Part shown: piece after piece, positions 1 to 11,010 of the stretch
Position numbering within the stretch: the first letter of the stretch is position 1
Layout of the letters: every line of letters begins with the position of its first letter
DNA from: Pikeienuella litoralis
GTDB taxonomy: Bacteria > Pseudomonadota > Alphaproteobacteria > Rhodobacterales > Rhodobacteraceae
Length of the DNA: 64,000 nucleotides
Direction: 5' to 3'
NCBI RefSeq assembly: GCF_037646705.1
Contig: NZ_JBBHER010000004.1
Coordinates: forward strand, 62,001-126,000
Made by a program: the position numbers and the translations under genes
Notes under the pieces: generated by a model
Database searches by the model: none
What the model saw: the letters and a program-made list of their open reading frames with translations, nothing else
What the model was told of the DNA's origin: nothing

Positions 1-263
1 AGATTGGTCTGCTCCTCGATCGGCAGGGCGTCCATATCCGCCCTGAGGCCGATCGTGCGGCCGGGGCGATCGCCCTCGATCACGCCGACGACTCCGGTGC
101 CGCCGATGCCGGTCGTCACCTCGACGCCCCAGCTTTTCAGCTTCTCGGCGACGATCCCCGCCGTGCGAACCTCCTCGAAGCCGAGCTCCGGATGTTCGTG
201 CAGGTCATGGCGGATCGCGGTCAACTCATCGGCGTATCCGGAGATGTGGTCCAGGGTCGGCAT
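1..263 (-). CDS. M20 family amidohydrolase (hippurate hydrolase type), N-terminal part
   Basis: Only the first 87 residues lie in the window; the gene runs off its left edge. The product is a zinc-type amidohydrolase/carboxypeptidase of the M20D group, which hydrolyses N-acyl amino acids (hippurate or indole-acetyl amino acid type). HDLHEHPELGFEE (residues 19-31) and GLRADMDALP (72-81) are the hallmark N-terminal motifs of the family; the second belongs to the metal-binding core. The ATG at 263 is preceded by an AAGGAG ribosome site at 271-276. The next gene is divergent, with about 100 bp between them. The substrate cannot be told from this fragment. Confidence 0.9.
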   Translation of the reverse strand, partial: MPTLDHISGYADELTAIRHDLHEHPELGFEEVRTAGIVAEKLKSWGVEVTTGIGGTGVVGVIEGDRPGRTIGLRADMDALPIEEQTN

Positions 264-366
264 CGGCGCACTCCTTGTTGTCGGGCGGGCCCATGATGAG
301 CGCGGCGCTCGAAATGTCCATATGCTTCCGCTTGACCGGCGCGCGGCGGGCGCCTACGCGAAGGGG

Positions 367-780
367 ATGGAAGACGCCGCCGAAGAAGATCTCGTCGCGC
401 CCGATCTCGACGCGTTCGCCGAGATGGCCGCCCGCGCGTTTGAATCGCTGCCCGCCGCGTTTCGCGCGCGGTGCGCCTCGGTCGTCATCCGCGTCGCCGA
501 TTTCGCCAGCGACGAGATTCTGCGCGAGATGGAGATCGACGACCCGTTCGACCTGACCGGGCTCTATAGCGGGGTCGATCTCACCCTGAAGAGCCACGAG
601 GACATCGCGCCGCCGCCGGACGAGGTGTGGCTCTATCGCCGGCCGATCCTCGACGAGTGGGCGGAGCGCGGCGATGTCGGGCTTTACGAGCTGGTGAGCC
701 ACGTGCTCGTCCATGAGATCGGCCATCATTTCGGCCTGACCGACGATCAGATCGCGGCGATAGAGGCGCGGGCGGAGTAA
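367..780 (+). CDS. Zincin-like metallopeptidase family protein (PF06262 type)
   Basis: A 137-residue protein of the small zincin-like metallopeptidase family (formerly DUF1025). The zinc motif HEIGHHFGLTDD starts at residue 116 near the C-terminus, matching the HExxHxxGxxD pattern; this C-terminal placement and the short length are typical. No signal peptide or membrane segment is seen, so it is probably cytoplasmic. The ATG at 367 follows a purine-rich GAAGGGG. The frame is open upstream but there overlaps the divergent amidohydrolase gene, so the short start is preferred. The family's substrate is not established. Confidence 0.85.
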   Translation: MEDAAEEDLVAPDLDAFAEMAARAFESLPAAFRARCASVVIRVADFASDEILREMEIDDPFDLTGLYSGVDLTLKSHEDIAPPPDEVWLYRRPILDEWAERGDVGLYELVSHVLVHEIGHHFGLTDDQIAAIEARAE

Positions 781-793
781 CGCCCCCTCCCCG

Positions 794-2005
794 TCAGCGC
801 ATCCCCTCGGAATAGCGCAGGAGGTTGAACCCCGTCAGCGCGTCATGCGCCGGCTTCCAGAGCGCGGCGAAGGCGAACCAGTCGATCCGCCTGACGCGCG
901 CGATCTCGCCGAGGCGAAGCCGCCCGTCCGCGAGCGCGATGAGCTCCGCCGCCTGGCGCGGGATCGCCAGCGTATGCGTGAGCCCGTCCCGCTCCACCCG
1001 GAGCCCGCCGCGCCGGGCGATCTGCGCCGCCAGCGCCGCCGGGGAGAGCGCGCCGAGCCGGGGCCGCGCCTCGGGCGAGAGCCCGGCGGGCTTTCGCGCC
1101 CCGCGCGCGGCGTAGAAGACATGCGCCTTCATGTTCCCCGCCAGCCGTTCCGCCATCGCGGCGCGGGCGGTCGGGGCCAGCCCTTCGAGGCGCGGATGCA
1201 GCGCCGCCGGCAGATACAGCGCCGGCTCATAGCGGAGCGGCTCGGTGAAGGACGTGAGCGCGAGGCCCGCCCGCCCGAGCGCGCCGATCAACGCCTCGAC
1301 GTCATAGGGCCGGTCGCGGGCGTGGAGGAGAAGATCGTACAGCCCGGCGTCGCTTTCACGATGATCGCCAAGAATGCGGTTTTGCGTGAACCAGTTGGTT
1401 TTCGGCAGGCCTTTCAGAGTCGCCTTCGCGATCTCCACCTGCTTCTCCGGCGCCTCCCCCGCCGTCAGCGCGGCGAGCGCGCCCTGGAGCGGATAGACCC
1501 CGGTCCGCCCATAGGGCGCGTAAACCATCGCCCCGAGCCCGCCATCCGGCGCCAGCGCCGCGGCGAGCGCGGCGAACCCCGCGTCCGGGTCCGGCAGATG
1601 ATGCAGCACGCCGGTGCAGTCGATATAATCGAATGGGCCGTGATCGGGCGCGCTCAGGAGATCGCCGGTCAGAAACCGGATCGAGCCGAGCCCGCGCGCC
1701 GCCGCCCGCGCCTCCGCGACGCGCCGGCTCGCCGCCGACATGTCGAGATAGGTGATCTCCGCCGGGGCGCCGCGGTCCGCCAGCTTCTGCGCCAGCATGA
1801 TCAGCCCGTCGCCGGTGCCGCCGCCGGCGAAAAGCGCGCGGAACGGCCTCGACCAGTCGCGCCGCCCGCCGAACAGGAAATGATCGACCTCGGCCGGGTG
1901 CGAAGGCGAGCCCTCGATCAGGCGCTTCGCCTCGTCCGCCGGATTGCGGGCGGGATAGGGGTAGGCTTCATATTGCGCGGCGACCGGATCCATGGCTCCG
2001 CTCAT
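794..2005 (-). CDS. Class I SAM-dependent methyltransferase with C-terminal extension
   Basis: A 403-residue protein. The Rossmann methyltransferase core is clear: glycine-rich motif I (LFAGGGTGDG, residues 58-67), an acidic strand end (TYLDMS, about 85-90) and the post-motif DCTGVLHHLPDP (about 129-140). The N-terminal QYEAYPYPARNP signature is common in a group of bacterial methyltransferases of unknown substrate. About 150 residues after the core have no assignment I can make. A purine-rich GGGGGAGAGG lies upstream of ATG 2005; ATG 1993 is an alternative start. The DUF898 gene is divergent, about 118 bp away. Confidence 0.8.
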   Translation of the reverse strand: MSGAMDPVAAQYEAYPYPARNPADEAKRLIEGSPSHPAEVDHFLFGGRRDWSRPFRALFAGGGTGDGLIMLAQKLADRGAPAEITYLDMSAASRRVAEARAAARGLGSIRFLTGDLLSAPDHGPFDYIDCTGVLHHLPDPDAGFAALAAALAPDGGLGAMVYAPYGRTGVYPLQGALAALTAGEAPEKQVEIAKATLKGLPKTNWFTQNRILGDHRESDAGLYDLLLHARDRPYDVEALIGALGRAGLALTSFTEPLRYEPALYLPAALHPRLEGLAPTARAAMAERLAGNMKAHVFYAARGARKPAGLSPEARPRLGALSPAALAAQIARRGGLRVERDGLTHTLAIPRQAAELIALADGRLRLGEIARVRRIDWFAFAALWKPAHDALTGFNLLRYSEGMR

Positions 2006-2122
2006 ACAAGCGGCGCCTCTCCCCCGCAATCCCGCGCGCCGCTCCACCCTGGCGCAGAACGGGCGTTTCCTTCGCCGCGCCGGACGGTTAGCATCGGGCG
2101 GCGACGTTGGGGCGATGATGCG

Positions 2123-3388
2123 ATGAATGAACTTGACCAAGGCGCGTTCCGCTTCGCGCCCGCTCCGGGAGAAGTGCAGGATCTCATCCTGCGGGACGGC
2201 GCGATCAGCGCGCTCAGTTTCGGCGTCTATCGCTTCTGGATGAACACCCATTTTCGCCGGCTGATCTGGCGGCGCACCACCCTGGCGGGCGATCCGTTCG
2301 AATATGACGGAACCGCGCTCGAACTGGCGCGGGGCGTCTTTCTCGCGGTGCTGGCGCTCTCGGTCGTCTTTCTGCTCTTCAATTTCGCGCTCGGATATGT
2401 CGGCCTCGCGCTCTGGGACGCCTGGTCGCCGCAGGCCTCGGCGCTCCTCAGCGCGCTGGCGTTCACGCCGATCCTCGAATTCGCGCGGTTCGGCGCGCGG
2501 CGGTACCGGCTGCGCCGAACCCGCTGGCGCGGGCTGCGCTTCGGGATGAACGGCTCGGCCGGCGCGTTCATGCGGATCTGGCTCAAATGGGCGCTGATCA
2601 TGGTTCTGACCCTCGGCCTCGCCCGGCCCTGGCTCCGCGTCGCGCGGGAGCGGTGCATGACCGAAGCGATGGTCTACGGCGACGCGGATTTCAGTTTCGA
2701 CGGCTCGGCGCGCGCCATTTTCATGGATTGGCTGCGGCTCTGGCTCGCCGCCGTCGCCGCCTTCGCCGCCTATTCGATCATAAGGCGGGTCCATTTCGGC
2801 TTCGTTCATGACGGGGCGCGAATCGACGTCATGTCGTTTCTGGTTCCGCTCATCGGGGCCGGGCTCATCTGGTTCGTCTTCCGGTTCTGGTGCCATTACC
2901 GGGCGGCGGAGCTCAGGCTCTTCATGACGGCGCGGCGGATCAAGGGCGTCCGGATCTCCTGCGATTTCAACGCGAAGGGGCTTTTGCGCCCCGCCTGGGC
3001 GACGATCGGGCGCGCGATTGTGGTGGGCGCGTTGCTCGCGCTTCTCCTCTTCTCCTTCGCCTCGCTGGCCTTGCGGCTCGCGGTGGCGGCGGAGGGCGCG
3101 GACCCGGCGGGTTTCGCGCTCAGCCTCGATCTTTCCATGCTCGGGCGATTCCAGTCCTTCGGCGCGCGCGCGATCTTCCTGGGCGCCGCGTGGCTCAATT
3201 ACGCCGCGACGGTGCTTTTCCTGATCTGGCTCTGGCAGGCGGTGTGGTGGCCGCGGGTTCACGGAGAGCTGATGGCCGCCACCACGGCGAGCGGGCTCTC
3301 GACCCTCGCGGATGTGCGCCAGCGGCCGGCGGAGACGGCGATCGGGGCCGAAGGGTTCGCCGACGCGCTCGGCGTCGCCGGGCTCTGA
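2123..3388 (+). CDS. DUF898 (YjgN-like) integral membrane protein
   Basis: A 421-residue polytopic inner-membrane protein of the DUF898/YjgN family, whose function is unknown. The signature WMNTHFRRLIWRRT near residue 41 resembles the family's RFWAWTRxRRYxW block and recurs in weaker form later in the protein (RFWCHYRAAEL). Several hydrophobic helices are visible (about residues 72-100, 155-175, 210-225, 237-255, 300-325 and 350-370). It stands alone, between a divergent methyltransferase and an alpha/beta hydrolase gene. The family call rests on the repeated aromatic/arginine block and the topology. Confidence 0.7.
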   Translation: MNELDQGAFRFAPAPGEVQDLILRDGAISALSFGVYRFWMNTHFRRLIWRRTTLAGDPFEYDGTALELARGVFLAVLALSVVFLLFNFALGYVGLALWDAWSPQASALLSALAFTPILEFARFGARRYRLRRTRWRGLRFGMNGSAGAFMRIWLKWALIMVLTLGLARPWLRVARERCMTEAMVYGDADFSFDGSARAIFMDWLRLWLAAVAAFAAYSIIRRVHFGFVHDGARIDVMSFLVPLIGAGLIWFVFRFWCHYRAAELRLFMTARRIKGVRISCDFNAKGLLRPAWATIGRAIVVGALLALLLFSFASLALRLAVAAEGADPAGFALSLDLSMLGRFQSFGARAIFLGAAWLNYAATVLFLIWLWQAVWWPRVHGELMAATTASGLSTLADVRQRPAETAIGAEGFADALGVAGL

Positions 3389-3430
3389 CATCGCGATTGA
3401 CGCCGCGCCGCCGCCGCGCGATCTTCGGGC

Positions 3431-4348
3431 ATGATCAGATCGGAAACCGTCACCGCCGGCCCGCTTTCATTCCATTGCCTGACAGCCGGCTCGCGGGCGC
3501 GGCCGCTTCTGCTTTTCCTGCATGGCTTTCCCGAATATTCCGGGGCCTGGGAGGAGATGCTGGCGCGCCTTTCGGACCGCTTCTTCTGCGTCGCGCCGGA
3601 TCAGCGCGGCTACGGGCGCTCGTCGAAGCCGCCGGCGGTTCAGGACTACGCCGCCGGCAAGCTGGCGGAGGACGCGGCCGCGATCCTGACCCATTTCGCG
3701 CCCCGCGCCCGCGCCGTCATCGGCCATGACTGGGGCGCCTCGGTCGCCTATGTGCTGGCCTTCAAGCATCCGGAGCTGATGGAGCGTCTGGTGATCATGA
3801 ACGGGGCGCACCCGATCCCGTTCCAGAGGGCGCTCGCCGCCGGCGGGCCGCAATCCGCGGCCTCCCAGTATTTTCACTATCTTCGAAACGAAACCGCCGA
3901 GGCGCGGCTGTCCGCGAACGGGTTCGCCGGCCTCGCCCGTCTCTTCGCGGAGGGAATGAATCTCGACTGGCTGACCGGCGCCCGCCGCGCGGCCTATCAG
4001 GCGGCCTGGGAGGCGCCCGGCGCGCTCACCGGCATGCTGAACTGGTATCGCGCGACGCCGTTTCAGGTCGCCGATCCCGGCGCCCCTCTCGCGGAATCGG
4101 ATCTGGTCGCCTTCGATCCCGAGCGGCTCCGGGTCAGGCCGCCGCATCTTCTGATCTGGGGGATGAAGGACCGCGCCCTGCTGCCCGAAGCGACCGCCGG
4201 GCTTGAAAGCCATTGCGACGCGCTCACCCGCGCCGAGATCGACGACGCCGACCATTGGCTGCATCACCAGAAACCCGACGAGGTCGCGGCGCTGATCGCC
4301 GGGTTCTGCGCGGAAGAGGTTGCGGGCGGGGCGCTCAACCCGCATTGA
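3431..4348 (+). CDS. Alpha/beta hydrolase, epoxide hydrolase-like
   Basis: A 305-residue cytoplasmic hydrolase. HGFPE at 31-35 forms the oxyanion-hole motif typical of epoxide hydrolases and haloalkane dehalogenases. GHDWG at 98-102 places an aspartate nucleophile (Asp100) at the elbow, and ADHWLHH places the catalytic His near 275. The acid is probably the Asp in WGMKDRALLP (about 248). An aspartate rather than serine nucleophile together with HGFPE favours epoxide hydrolase over esterase. The tyrosines in the lid region (YFHYLR, NWYRA) would fit the ring-opening pair but are not proven. Substrate unknown. Confidence 0.85.
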   Translation: MIRSETVTAGPLSFHCLTAGSRARPLLLFLHGFPEYSGAWEEMLARLSDRFFCVAPDQRGYGRSSKPPAVQDYAAGKLAEDAAAILTHFAPRARAVIGHDWGASVAYVLAFKHPELMERLVIMNGAHPIPFQRALAAGGPQSAASQYFHYLRNETAEARLSANGFAGLARLFAEGMNLDWLTGARRAAYQAAWEAPGALTGMLNWYRATPFQVADPGAPLAESDLVAFDPERLRVRPPHLLIWGMKDRALLPEATAGLESHCDALTRAEIDDADHWLHHQKPDEVAALIAGFCAEEVAGGALNPH

Positions 4349-4419
4349 GGTTGATCGGCGCCGCGCGGCGCCGCACAATCGCCGCCAAAGACCACTCGAG
4401 CAGTATCAGGAAGAGCCCA

Positions 4420-6432
<2,013 letters not shown>

Positions 6433-6570
6433 CGCGGGCGCCCCGGCCGGCGGCGCCGCTCGCTCCGGCGCGGGGCCGAAACGCCGGCGCCGCGCGTTCC
6501 GGCCCCTCCTCGCGCCTGCGCCCACGGGCGGGTCTCGAACTTTTGAATGCCGCGTTAAGCGCGGAGATGA

Positions 6571-6599
6571 TCGACAGAAGGCCCCGCGCAGCCTATATT
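6571..6599 (+). promoter_or_regulatory. Promoter of the lipoprotein gene (TCGACA-N17-TATATT)
   Basis: The -35 TCGACA (6571-6576) and -10 TATATT (6594-6599) are separated by exactly 17 bp. Transcription would start near 6606, giving a 5' leader of only about 22 nt before the ATG at 6628. Confidence 0.6.
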
Positions 6600-6627
6600 C
6601 CTTTGGGAGTTTCAAAGGAAAAGATAG

Positions 6628-7185
6628 ATGAAACGCCTCCTTCTCGTCGCCAGCGCGGCCGCCGCCCTTTCCGCATGCGCCACCGGCGGCGGCCTCCCCC
6701 TCGACGTCGTCACCCGCACCATGATCGAGCCGAATTACGATTCGAGTTCGGTCAGCGTGTTCGCCGCATCGGGCGGCGCGACGACCATTCTCGGCTCGAC
6801 GCGCGACGGCGCCAGCCCGGACGAGATCGCGGCGGCGCTCCGGCTGCCCGCTCATCTCGCGCAGCGAACGGTCCACGCCGCGCCGACCGGGGAGGCGCAG
6901 AACGGCCCGCATCTCGTGCTGGTCTTCGCGCCGCAAAGCGCCGCCTCCGCGCGGGACGCCTGTCGCGGCGAAGTCTCCGGCGGCGTCGCGGGCTCGCCCC
7001 TGAAGGTCTTCGGAGCCTTCTGCTCCAGTTACGGCACGCCGGCCTCGGAAGCGCTTTTCACGGCCGCGGGCTCCCCCACGCCGTCGGATCCGGATTTCGG
7101 CAAGAGGCTTTCGGTCCTGATGAGCGTGCTGATGCCCGCCGTCAATCCGGATCAGGGCGAAGGCAGGTCCCAGCGGGTTCCCTGA
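6628..7185 (+). CDS. Predicted lipoprotein of unknown function
   Basis: A 185-residue protein I do not recognise. It begins with a lipoprotein signal: a Lys-Arg n-region, a hydrophobic stretch, then lipobox LSAC with Cys17 as the lipidated residue, so it should sit in the cell envelope. The remainder is Ala/Ser/Gly rich with two further cysteines that could pair, and no recognisable domain. A good ribosome site (AAAGGA, 6614-6619) and a strong promoter precede it. It is monocistronic: the next gene is convergent with a 4-bp gap. Confidence 0.75.
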   Translation: MKRLLLVASAAAALSACATGGGLPLDVVTRTMIEPNYDSSSVSVFAASGGATTILGSTRDGASPDEIAAALRLPAHLAQRTVHAAPTGEAQNGPHLVLVFAPQSAASARDACRGEVSGGVAGSPLKVFGAFCSSYGTPASEALFTAAGSPTPSDPDFGKRLSVLMSVLMPAVNPDQGEGRSQRVP

Positions 7186-7189
7186 GCCG

Positions 7190-8017
7190 TCAGAACCGCC
7201 CCGTCGCGGCCCGCCGAAGCAGCGACAACCGGGCGCGAAGCGGCGACGGCCCCACTCGCCTGAACGGGTCGAACCCCGGCGCGGCGGCCGCGACGAGCGC
7301 CGGCTCCGCCGCGTGAATGCTGAGGAGCGGCGCGCGCGCCGCGCGCGGCACCTCGCGGCGGCGGGCCCGGGCCGCGCGAAGCCGGGTCAACGCGTCGTCT
7401 GCGAGATCGCGGAGCGCGCCGGTCAACGTCTCCGGCGCGCGGCCTTCGCGGATGGCGTTCATGTCGAGCCCCGCAGTCATGGGCGCCTGTCCGCCTGAAG
7501 CGATGATCGCCGGAAGCGCCGCGATCAGCCGCCCCGCGCCCTCCGCCCAGCCGCCGAGCCCGGCGACTTCGGCGGCCGCGTCCCCGCCGCCGAGCGCGCG
7601 CACGCCGGCGACGGCCAGCGCCCCCCCGGTGCCGGCCAGAAACCGGTCCAGCCCCTCGCGATCATCGGCGCCGCCCGGCGCCAGCGAATAGAGACGCGCC
7701 TCGACCATCGTCTCCAGCGCCGCCCGGTCGAACGGCGCCTCCCGATGCGCCGCGGCCAGCGCGCCGATCACTTCATGGCCGCGCGCGACGCCGCGGTCGA
7801 AGAGATCCTCCAGCGCCTCCCGCCACCATGCGAGGCGGATCTCGCCCAGCATCGGCTCCGACACCAGCGCCGGGATCTTCGCCAGCTCCAGATTGAACGC
7901 GATCAGGGCGAAAAGCCGCTCGCGCGCCTGCGGCGGCGCGCAGAGCGCGGCGAGAAAGCGGGTCTCATCGCCCTCGCGCGCGAGGTTTCCGACCGTGGAG
8001 AGAGGGGGCGCCGCCAT
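7190..8017 (-). CDS. Squalene/phytoene synthase-fold protein (NDUFAF6-like)
   Basis: A 275-residue protein with the all-helical squalene/phytoene synthase fold. The EIRLAWWREALEDL segment (about 59-72) aligns with the family's conserved helix, but the aspartate-rich DxxxD catalytic motifs are not visible, so it is unlikely to be a working terpene synthase. It matches the bacterial relatives of mitochondrial NDUFAF6, a complex I assembly factor (family knowledge; the role here is inferred). Its ATG lies 6 bp after the cimA stop, so it is the last gene of the gltX-cysS-cimA run. Confidence 0.72.
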   Translation of the reverse strand: MAAPPLSTVGNLAREGDETRFLAALCAPPQARERLFALIAFNLELAKIPALVSEPMLGEIRLAWWREALEDLFDRGVARGHEVIGALAAAHREAPFDRAALETMVEARLYSLAPGGADDREGLDRFLAGTGGALAVAGVRALGGGDAAAEVAGLGGWAEGAGRLIAALPAIIASGGQAPMTAGLDMNAIREGRAPETLTGALRDLADDALTRLRAARARRREVPRAARAPLLSIHAAEPALVAAAAPGFDPFRRVGPSPLRARLSLLRRAATGRF

Positions 8018-8023
8018 GGTTTC

Positions 8024-9640
8024 TCAGGCCGCGTCGCGATGGAGCTTGAAGTCGATCGCGTCGATCAGCGCCTGAAAGGAGGCGTCGACGATATTCGCGG
8101 AGACGCCGACCGTGGTCCAGCGGCGCCCCGCGCCATCCTGACTTTCAAGAAGCACGCGGGTCACCGCCTCGGTGCCGCTGGAGAGAATGCGGACCTTGAA
8201 ATCGACCAGCTTCATATCCGCGATCACGGCGTCGTATTTGCCGAGATCCTTGCGAAGCGCGAGCGAGAGCGCGTTGACCGGCCCCTGATCGGCGCCCGAC
8301 GCGTCCAGACTTTCGGAAGCGGAGACGAACCGCTCCCCATCCACGTTCAGCACCACCACCGCCTCCGAGACGGTGACGAGATCGTTCACCGCGTTGTAGC
8401 GGCGCTCCACCGTGACCCGGAATCGCTCGACCTCGAAGAAGCGCCGCCGAAGGCCGAGATGGGCGCGCGCCAGAATCTGGAACGACGCCTCGGCGCTGTC
8501 ATAGGAGAAGCCCTGATCCTCCTTCTCCTTCACATCCTGCAAGAGACGCGCAAGGCGGGGATCGTCCTTCTCGACCTCGATCCCGGCTTCGGCGAGGCGG
8601 CGAACCAGATTCGAGCGGCCGGCCTGGTTCGACATCGGGATGATGCGCGCGTTCCCCACCGTCTCGGGCGGGATATGCTCATAGGTCGTCGGATCCTTGA
8701 CGATAGCGGAGGCGTGCAGCCCGGCCTTGTGGGCGAACGCCGCCGCGCCGACATAGGCCGCGTGCCGGTTCGGCGCCCGGTTCAGAAGCTCGTCCAGCAT
8801 GCGCGAGAGCGCGGTGAGCCCGCCCAGCTTCTCCGGCGCGACGGACAGCTCGAACCGGCTCGCCCATGGCTCTTTCAGCAGAAGCGTCGGGATGAGCGAG
8901 ACGAGATTGGCGTTGCCGCAGCGCTCTCCAAGGCCGTTCAGCGTGCCCTGAACCTGCCGCGCGCCCGCATCCACCGCCGCCAGCGCGCCGGCGACGGCGG
9001 TCTCGGTGTCGTTATGGGTGTGGATGCCGAGCCGGTCTCCGGGGAGGCGCGCCGCCACGGCGCCGACGATCTCGGCGATCTCATCGGGCAGCGTCCCGCC
9101 ATTGGTGTCGCAGAGAACGACCCAGCGCGCGCCCGCCTCCATCGCCGCGTCGAGACAGCGGAGCGCGTAAGCGGGGTTCGCCTTGTAGCCGTCGAAAAAA
9201 TGTTCGGCGTCGAACAGCGCCTCGCGGCCAAGCCCGGTCAGATGCGCGACGCTCTCGCGGATGTTGGCCTCGTTCTCGTCCAATGTGAGGCCGAGCGCGG
9301 TCGTCACATGAAAATCATGGGTCTTGCCGACGATGCAGACCGCCGGGGTTCCGGCGTTCACCACCTCGGCCAGCACCTCGTCATTGGCGGCGGAGCGCCC
9401 GGCGCGCTTGGTCATGCCGAAGGCGGTGAAGGTCGCGCGGCGGAGCGTGGGAGCGTGGGCGAAGAACTCGCTGTCGGTCGGGTTGGCCCCGGGCCAGCCG
9501 CCTTCGACGTAATCGAGGCCGAGCGCATCCAGCGCCAGCGCGATCTTGCGCTTGTCGTCGCCGGAGAAATCGACCCCCTGCGCCTGCTGGCCGTCGCGAA
9601 GCGTGGTGTCGTAGAGGGAGAGACGGGCGCGGGTCATCAT
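8024..9640 (-). CDS. cimA: (R)-citramalate synthase
   Basis: A 538-residue enzyme that condenses pyruvate and acetyl-CoA to citramalate, the entry to the threonine-independent route to 2-oxobutyrate and isoleucine. The LeuA-like TIM barrel has DTTLRDGQQ (11-19), a GIHTHNDTETAVA metal-ligand segment and LGERCGNANL. The sequence KAGLHASAI and the full C-terminal LeuA_dimer regulatory domain fit the long CimA type (about 530-540 aa) rather than homocitrate synthase. It starts with ATG 9640, which overlaps the cysS stop as ATGA, implying translational coupling; a GGAG lies just upstream. An Ile-rich leader peptide precedes the cysS-cimA unit. Confidence 0.88.
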   Translation of the reverse strand: MMTRARLSLYDTTLRDGQQAQGVDFSGDDKRKIALALDALGLDYVEGGWPGANPTDSEFFAHAPTLRRATFTAFGMTKRAGRSAANDEVLAEVVNAGTPAVCIVGKTHDFHVTTALGLTLDENEANIRESVAHLTGLGREALFDAEHFFDGYKANPAYALRCLDAAMEAGARWVVLCDTNGGTLPDEIAEIVGAVAARLPGDRLGIHTHNDTETAVAGALAAVDAGARQVQGTLNGLGERCGNANLVSLIPTLLLKEPWASRFELSVAPEKLGGLTALSRMLDELLNRAPNRHAAYVGAAAFAHKAGLHASAIVKDPTTYEHIPPETVGNARIIPMSNQAGRSNLVRRLAEAGIEVEKDDPRLARLLQDVKEKEDQGFSYDSAEASFQILARAHLGLRRRFFEVERFRVTVERRYNAVNDLVTVSEAVVVLNVDGERFVSASESLDASGADQGPVNALSLALRKDLGKYDAVIADMKLVDFKVRILSSGTEAVTRVLLESQDGAGRRWTTVGVSANIVDASFQALIDAIDFKLHRDAA

Positions 9641-11010
9641 CTCTGCTCCGACAGATTGTCGTAAAGTTTCTTGGGATCGAAGCCCGGACCACGCCGCCAC
9701 TCGGAAGGTCCGCCTTTCTCATCAATCACCAGCACCCCGGCAGCATCAAGTCGCTTGCGTATGGTATCGGCGCGCCCGAATTCTTTCGCAGCGCGAGCCG
9801 CTGATCGCTCAGCAAGCAACTCTTCAATAAGCTCAGATTCGCTATCGAGAACTTCCTGAAAAAGCTCAAGATTCGGCGCACGAAGATTCATTAGCGCCAT
9901 TCCGCCAGCGAGTGAACCGCCGTCTCCTTCCCGAGCAAATCGATGCAACTCCGCAATCGCTGCAGGAGTATTTAGGTCATCGGCCAGCGCTTCAACCACC
10001 ACATGAGGAACCTTAGGAGAAGCCCCCTCAATAGCAGCTCGCCACTTGGTCAACACCGCCGCAGCCTCATCCATTCGCTGCTGCGTCCAGTCCAACGTTC
10101 CACGATAATGCGTCCCCAAAAGCGCCAGCCGCAGCACCTCTCCCGGCGCCTGTCCGCGCAGATCCTCCACCGTGAGAAAATTCCCCAGCGATTTCGACAT
10201 TTTCCGCCCATCGACATTGATCATGCCGTTATGCATCCAGACACGCGCGAACCCGGAATCCGGCGCGGCGCAACAGCTTTGCGCGATTTCATTCTCGTGA
10301 TGCGGGAACATCAGGTCGCCGCCGCCGCCATGGATGTCGAAGGTCTCGCCCAACAGCTTCGACGCCATCGCCGAGCATTCGATATGCCAGCCGGGGCGGC
10401 CCCGGCCCCATGGGCTGTCCCAGCCCGGCTGATCGGCGGCCGAGGGTTTCCAGAGCACGAAATCCATCGGCGAGCGTTTGCCGGGCGCGGTCTCGGAGCG
10501 CGCGCCCGCGATCATGTCGTCGGTCGAGCGGCCGGAGAGCCCGCCATATTCGGGCCAGGTCGCGACCTCGAAAAGCACATGGCCCTCCGTGACATAGGCG
10601 TTTCCCTTCGCGACCAAGACCTCGATCATCGCGATCATTTCCGGCACGAACTCGGTCGCGCGGGGCTCGTGCGTCGGGGGGAGGCAGCCGAGCGCCGCCA
10701 TGTCGTCCCGATACCAGGCCGTCGTCTCGGCGGTGATCTCGCCGATGGAGACGCCGCGCTCCTTCGCGCGGGCCATGATCTTGTCGTCGATATCGGTGAT
10801 GTTGCGCACATAGGTCACATGCGCCTCGCCATAGCGATGACGAAGCAGACGGAACAAAACGTCGAAGACCACCGCCGGGCGGGCGTTTCCGATATGCGCC
10901 CGGTCGTAGACCGTGGGGCCGCAGACATACATCCGCACGTTCCGCGGATCCTCGGGCGCGAAAATCTCCTTTTCGCGGGTCGCGGAATTATGGAGGCGAA
11001 TCTCGGTCAT
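9637..11010 (-). CDS. cysS: Cysteinyl-tRNA synthetase
   Basis: A 457-residue class I aminoacyl-tRNA synthetase. It shows the zinc-site Cys30 in MYVCGPTVYD, HIGN at 39-42, WHIECSAM and FPHHENEIAQS (the remaining zinc ligands), and KMSKS near residue 270. The length is normal. Two oddities stand out. The 3' third (about 9650-10130, the helical tRNA-binding part) has clearly lower GC and different codon choice from the rest of the gene. The start codon is enclosed by an inverted repeat downstream of a short Ile-rich leader ORF. It overlaps cimA by four bases. Confidence 0.95.
   Translation of the reverse strand: MTEIRLHNSATREKEIFAPEDPRNVRMYVCGPTVYDRAHIGNARPAVVFDVLFRLLRHRYGEAHVTYVRNITDIDDKIMARAKERGVSIGEITAETTAWYRDDMAALGCLPPTHEPRATEFVPEMIAMIEVLVAKGNAYVTEGHVLFEVATWPEYGGLSGRSTDDMIAGARSETAPGKRSPMDFVLWKPSAADQPGWDSPWGRGRPGWHIECSAMASKLLGETFDIHGGGGDLMFPHHENEIAQSCCAAPDSGFARVWMHNGMINVDGRKMSKSLGNFLTVEDLRGQAPGEVLRLALLGTHYRGTLDWTQQRMDEAAAVLTKWRAAIEGASPKVPHVVVEALADDLNTPAAIAELHRFAREGDGGSLAGGMALMNLRAPNLELFQEVLDSESELIEELLAERSAARAAKEFGRADTIRKRLDAAGVLVIDEKGGPSEWRRGPGFDPKKLYDNLSEQR

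Noticed and set aside
6598..6620. Hairpin TTCCTTTG / CAAAGGAA covering the ribosome site of the lipoprotein gene, like an RNA thermometer
   Set aside because: The left arm overlaps the -10 box (6594-6599) and lies before the predicted transcription start near 6606, so it would not be in the mRNA.
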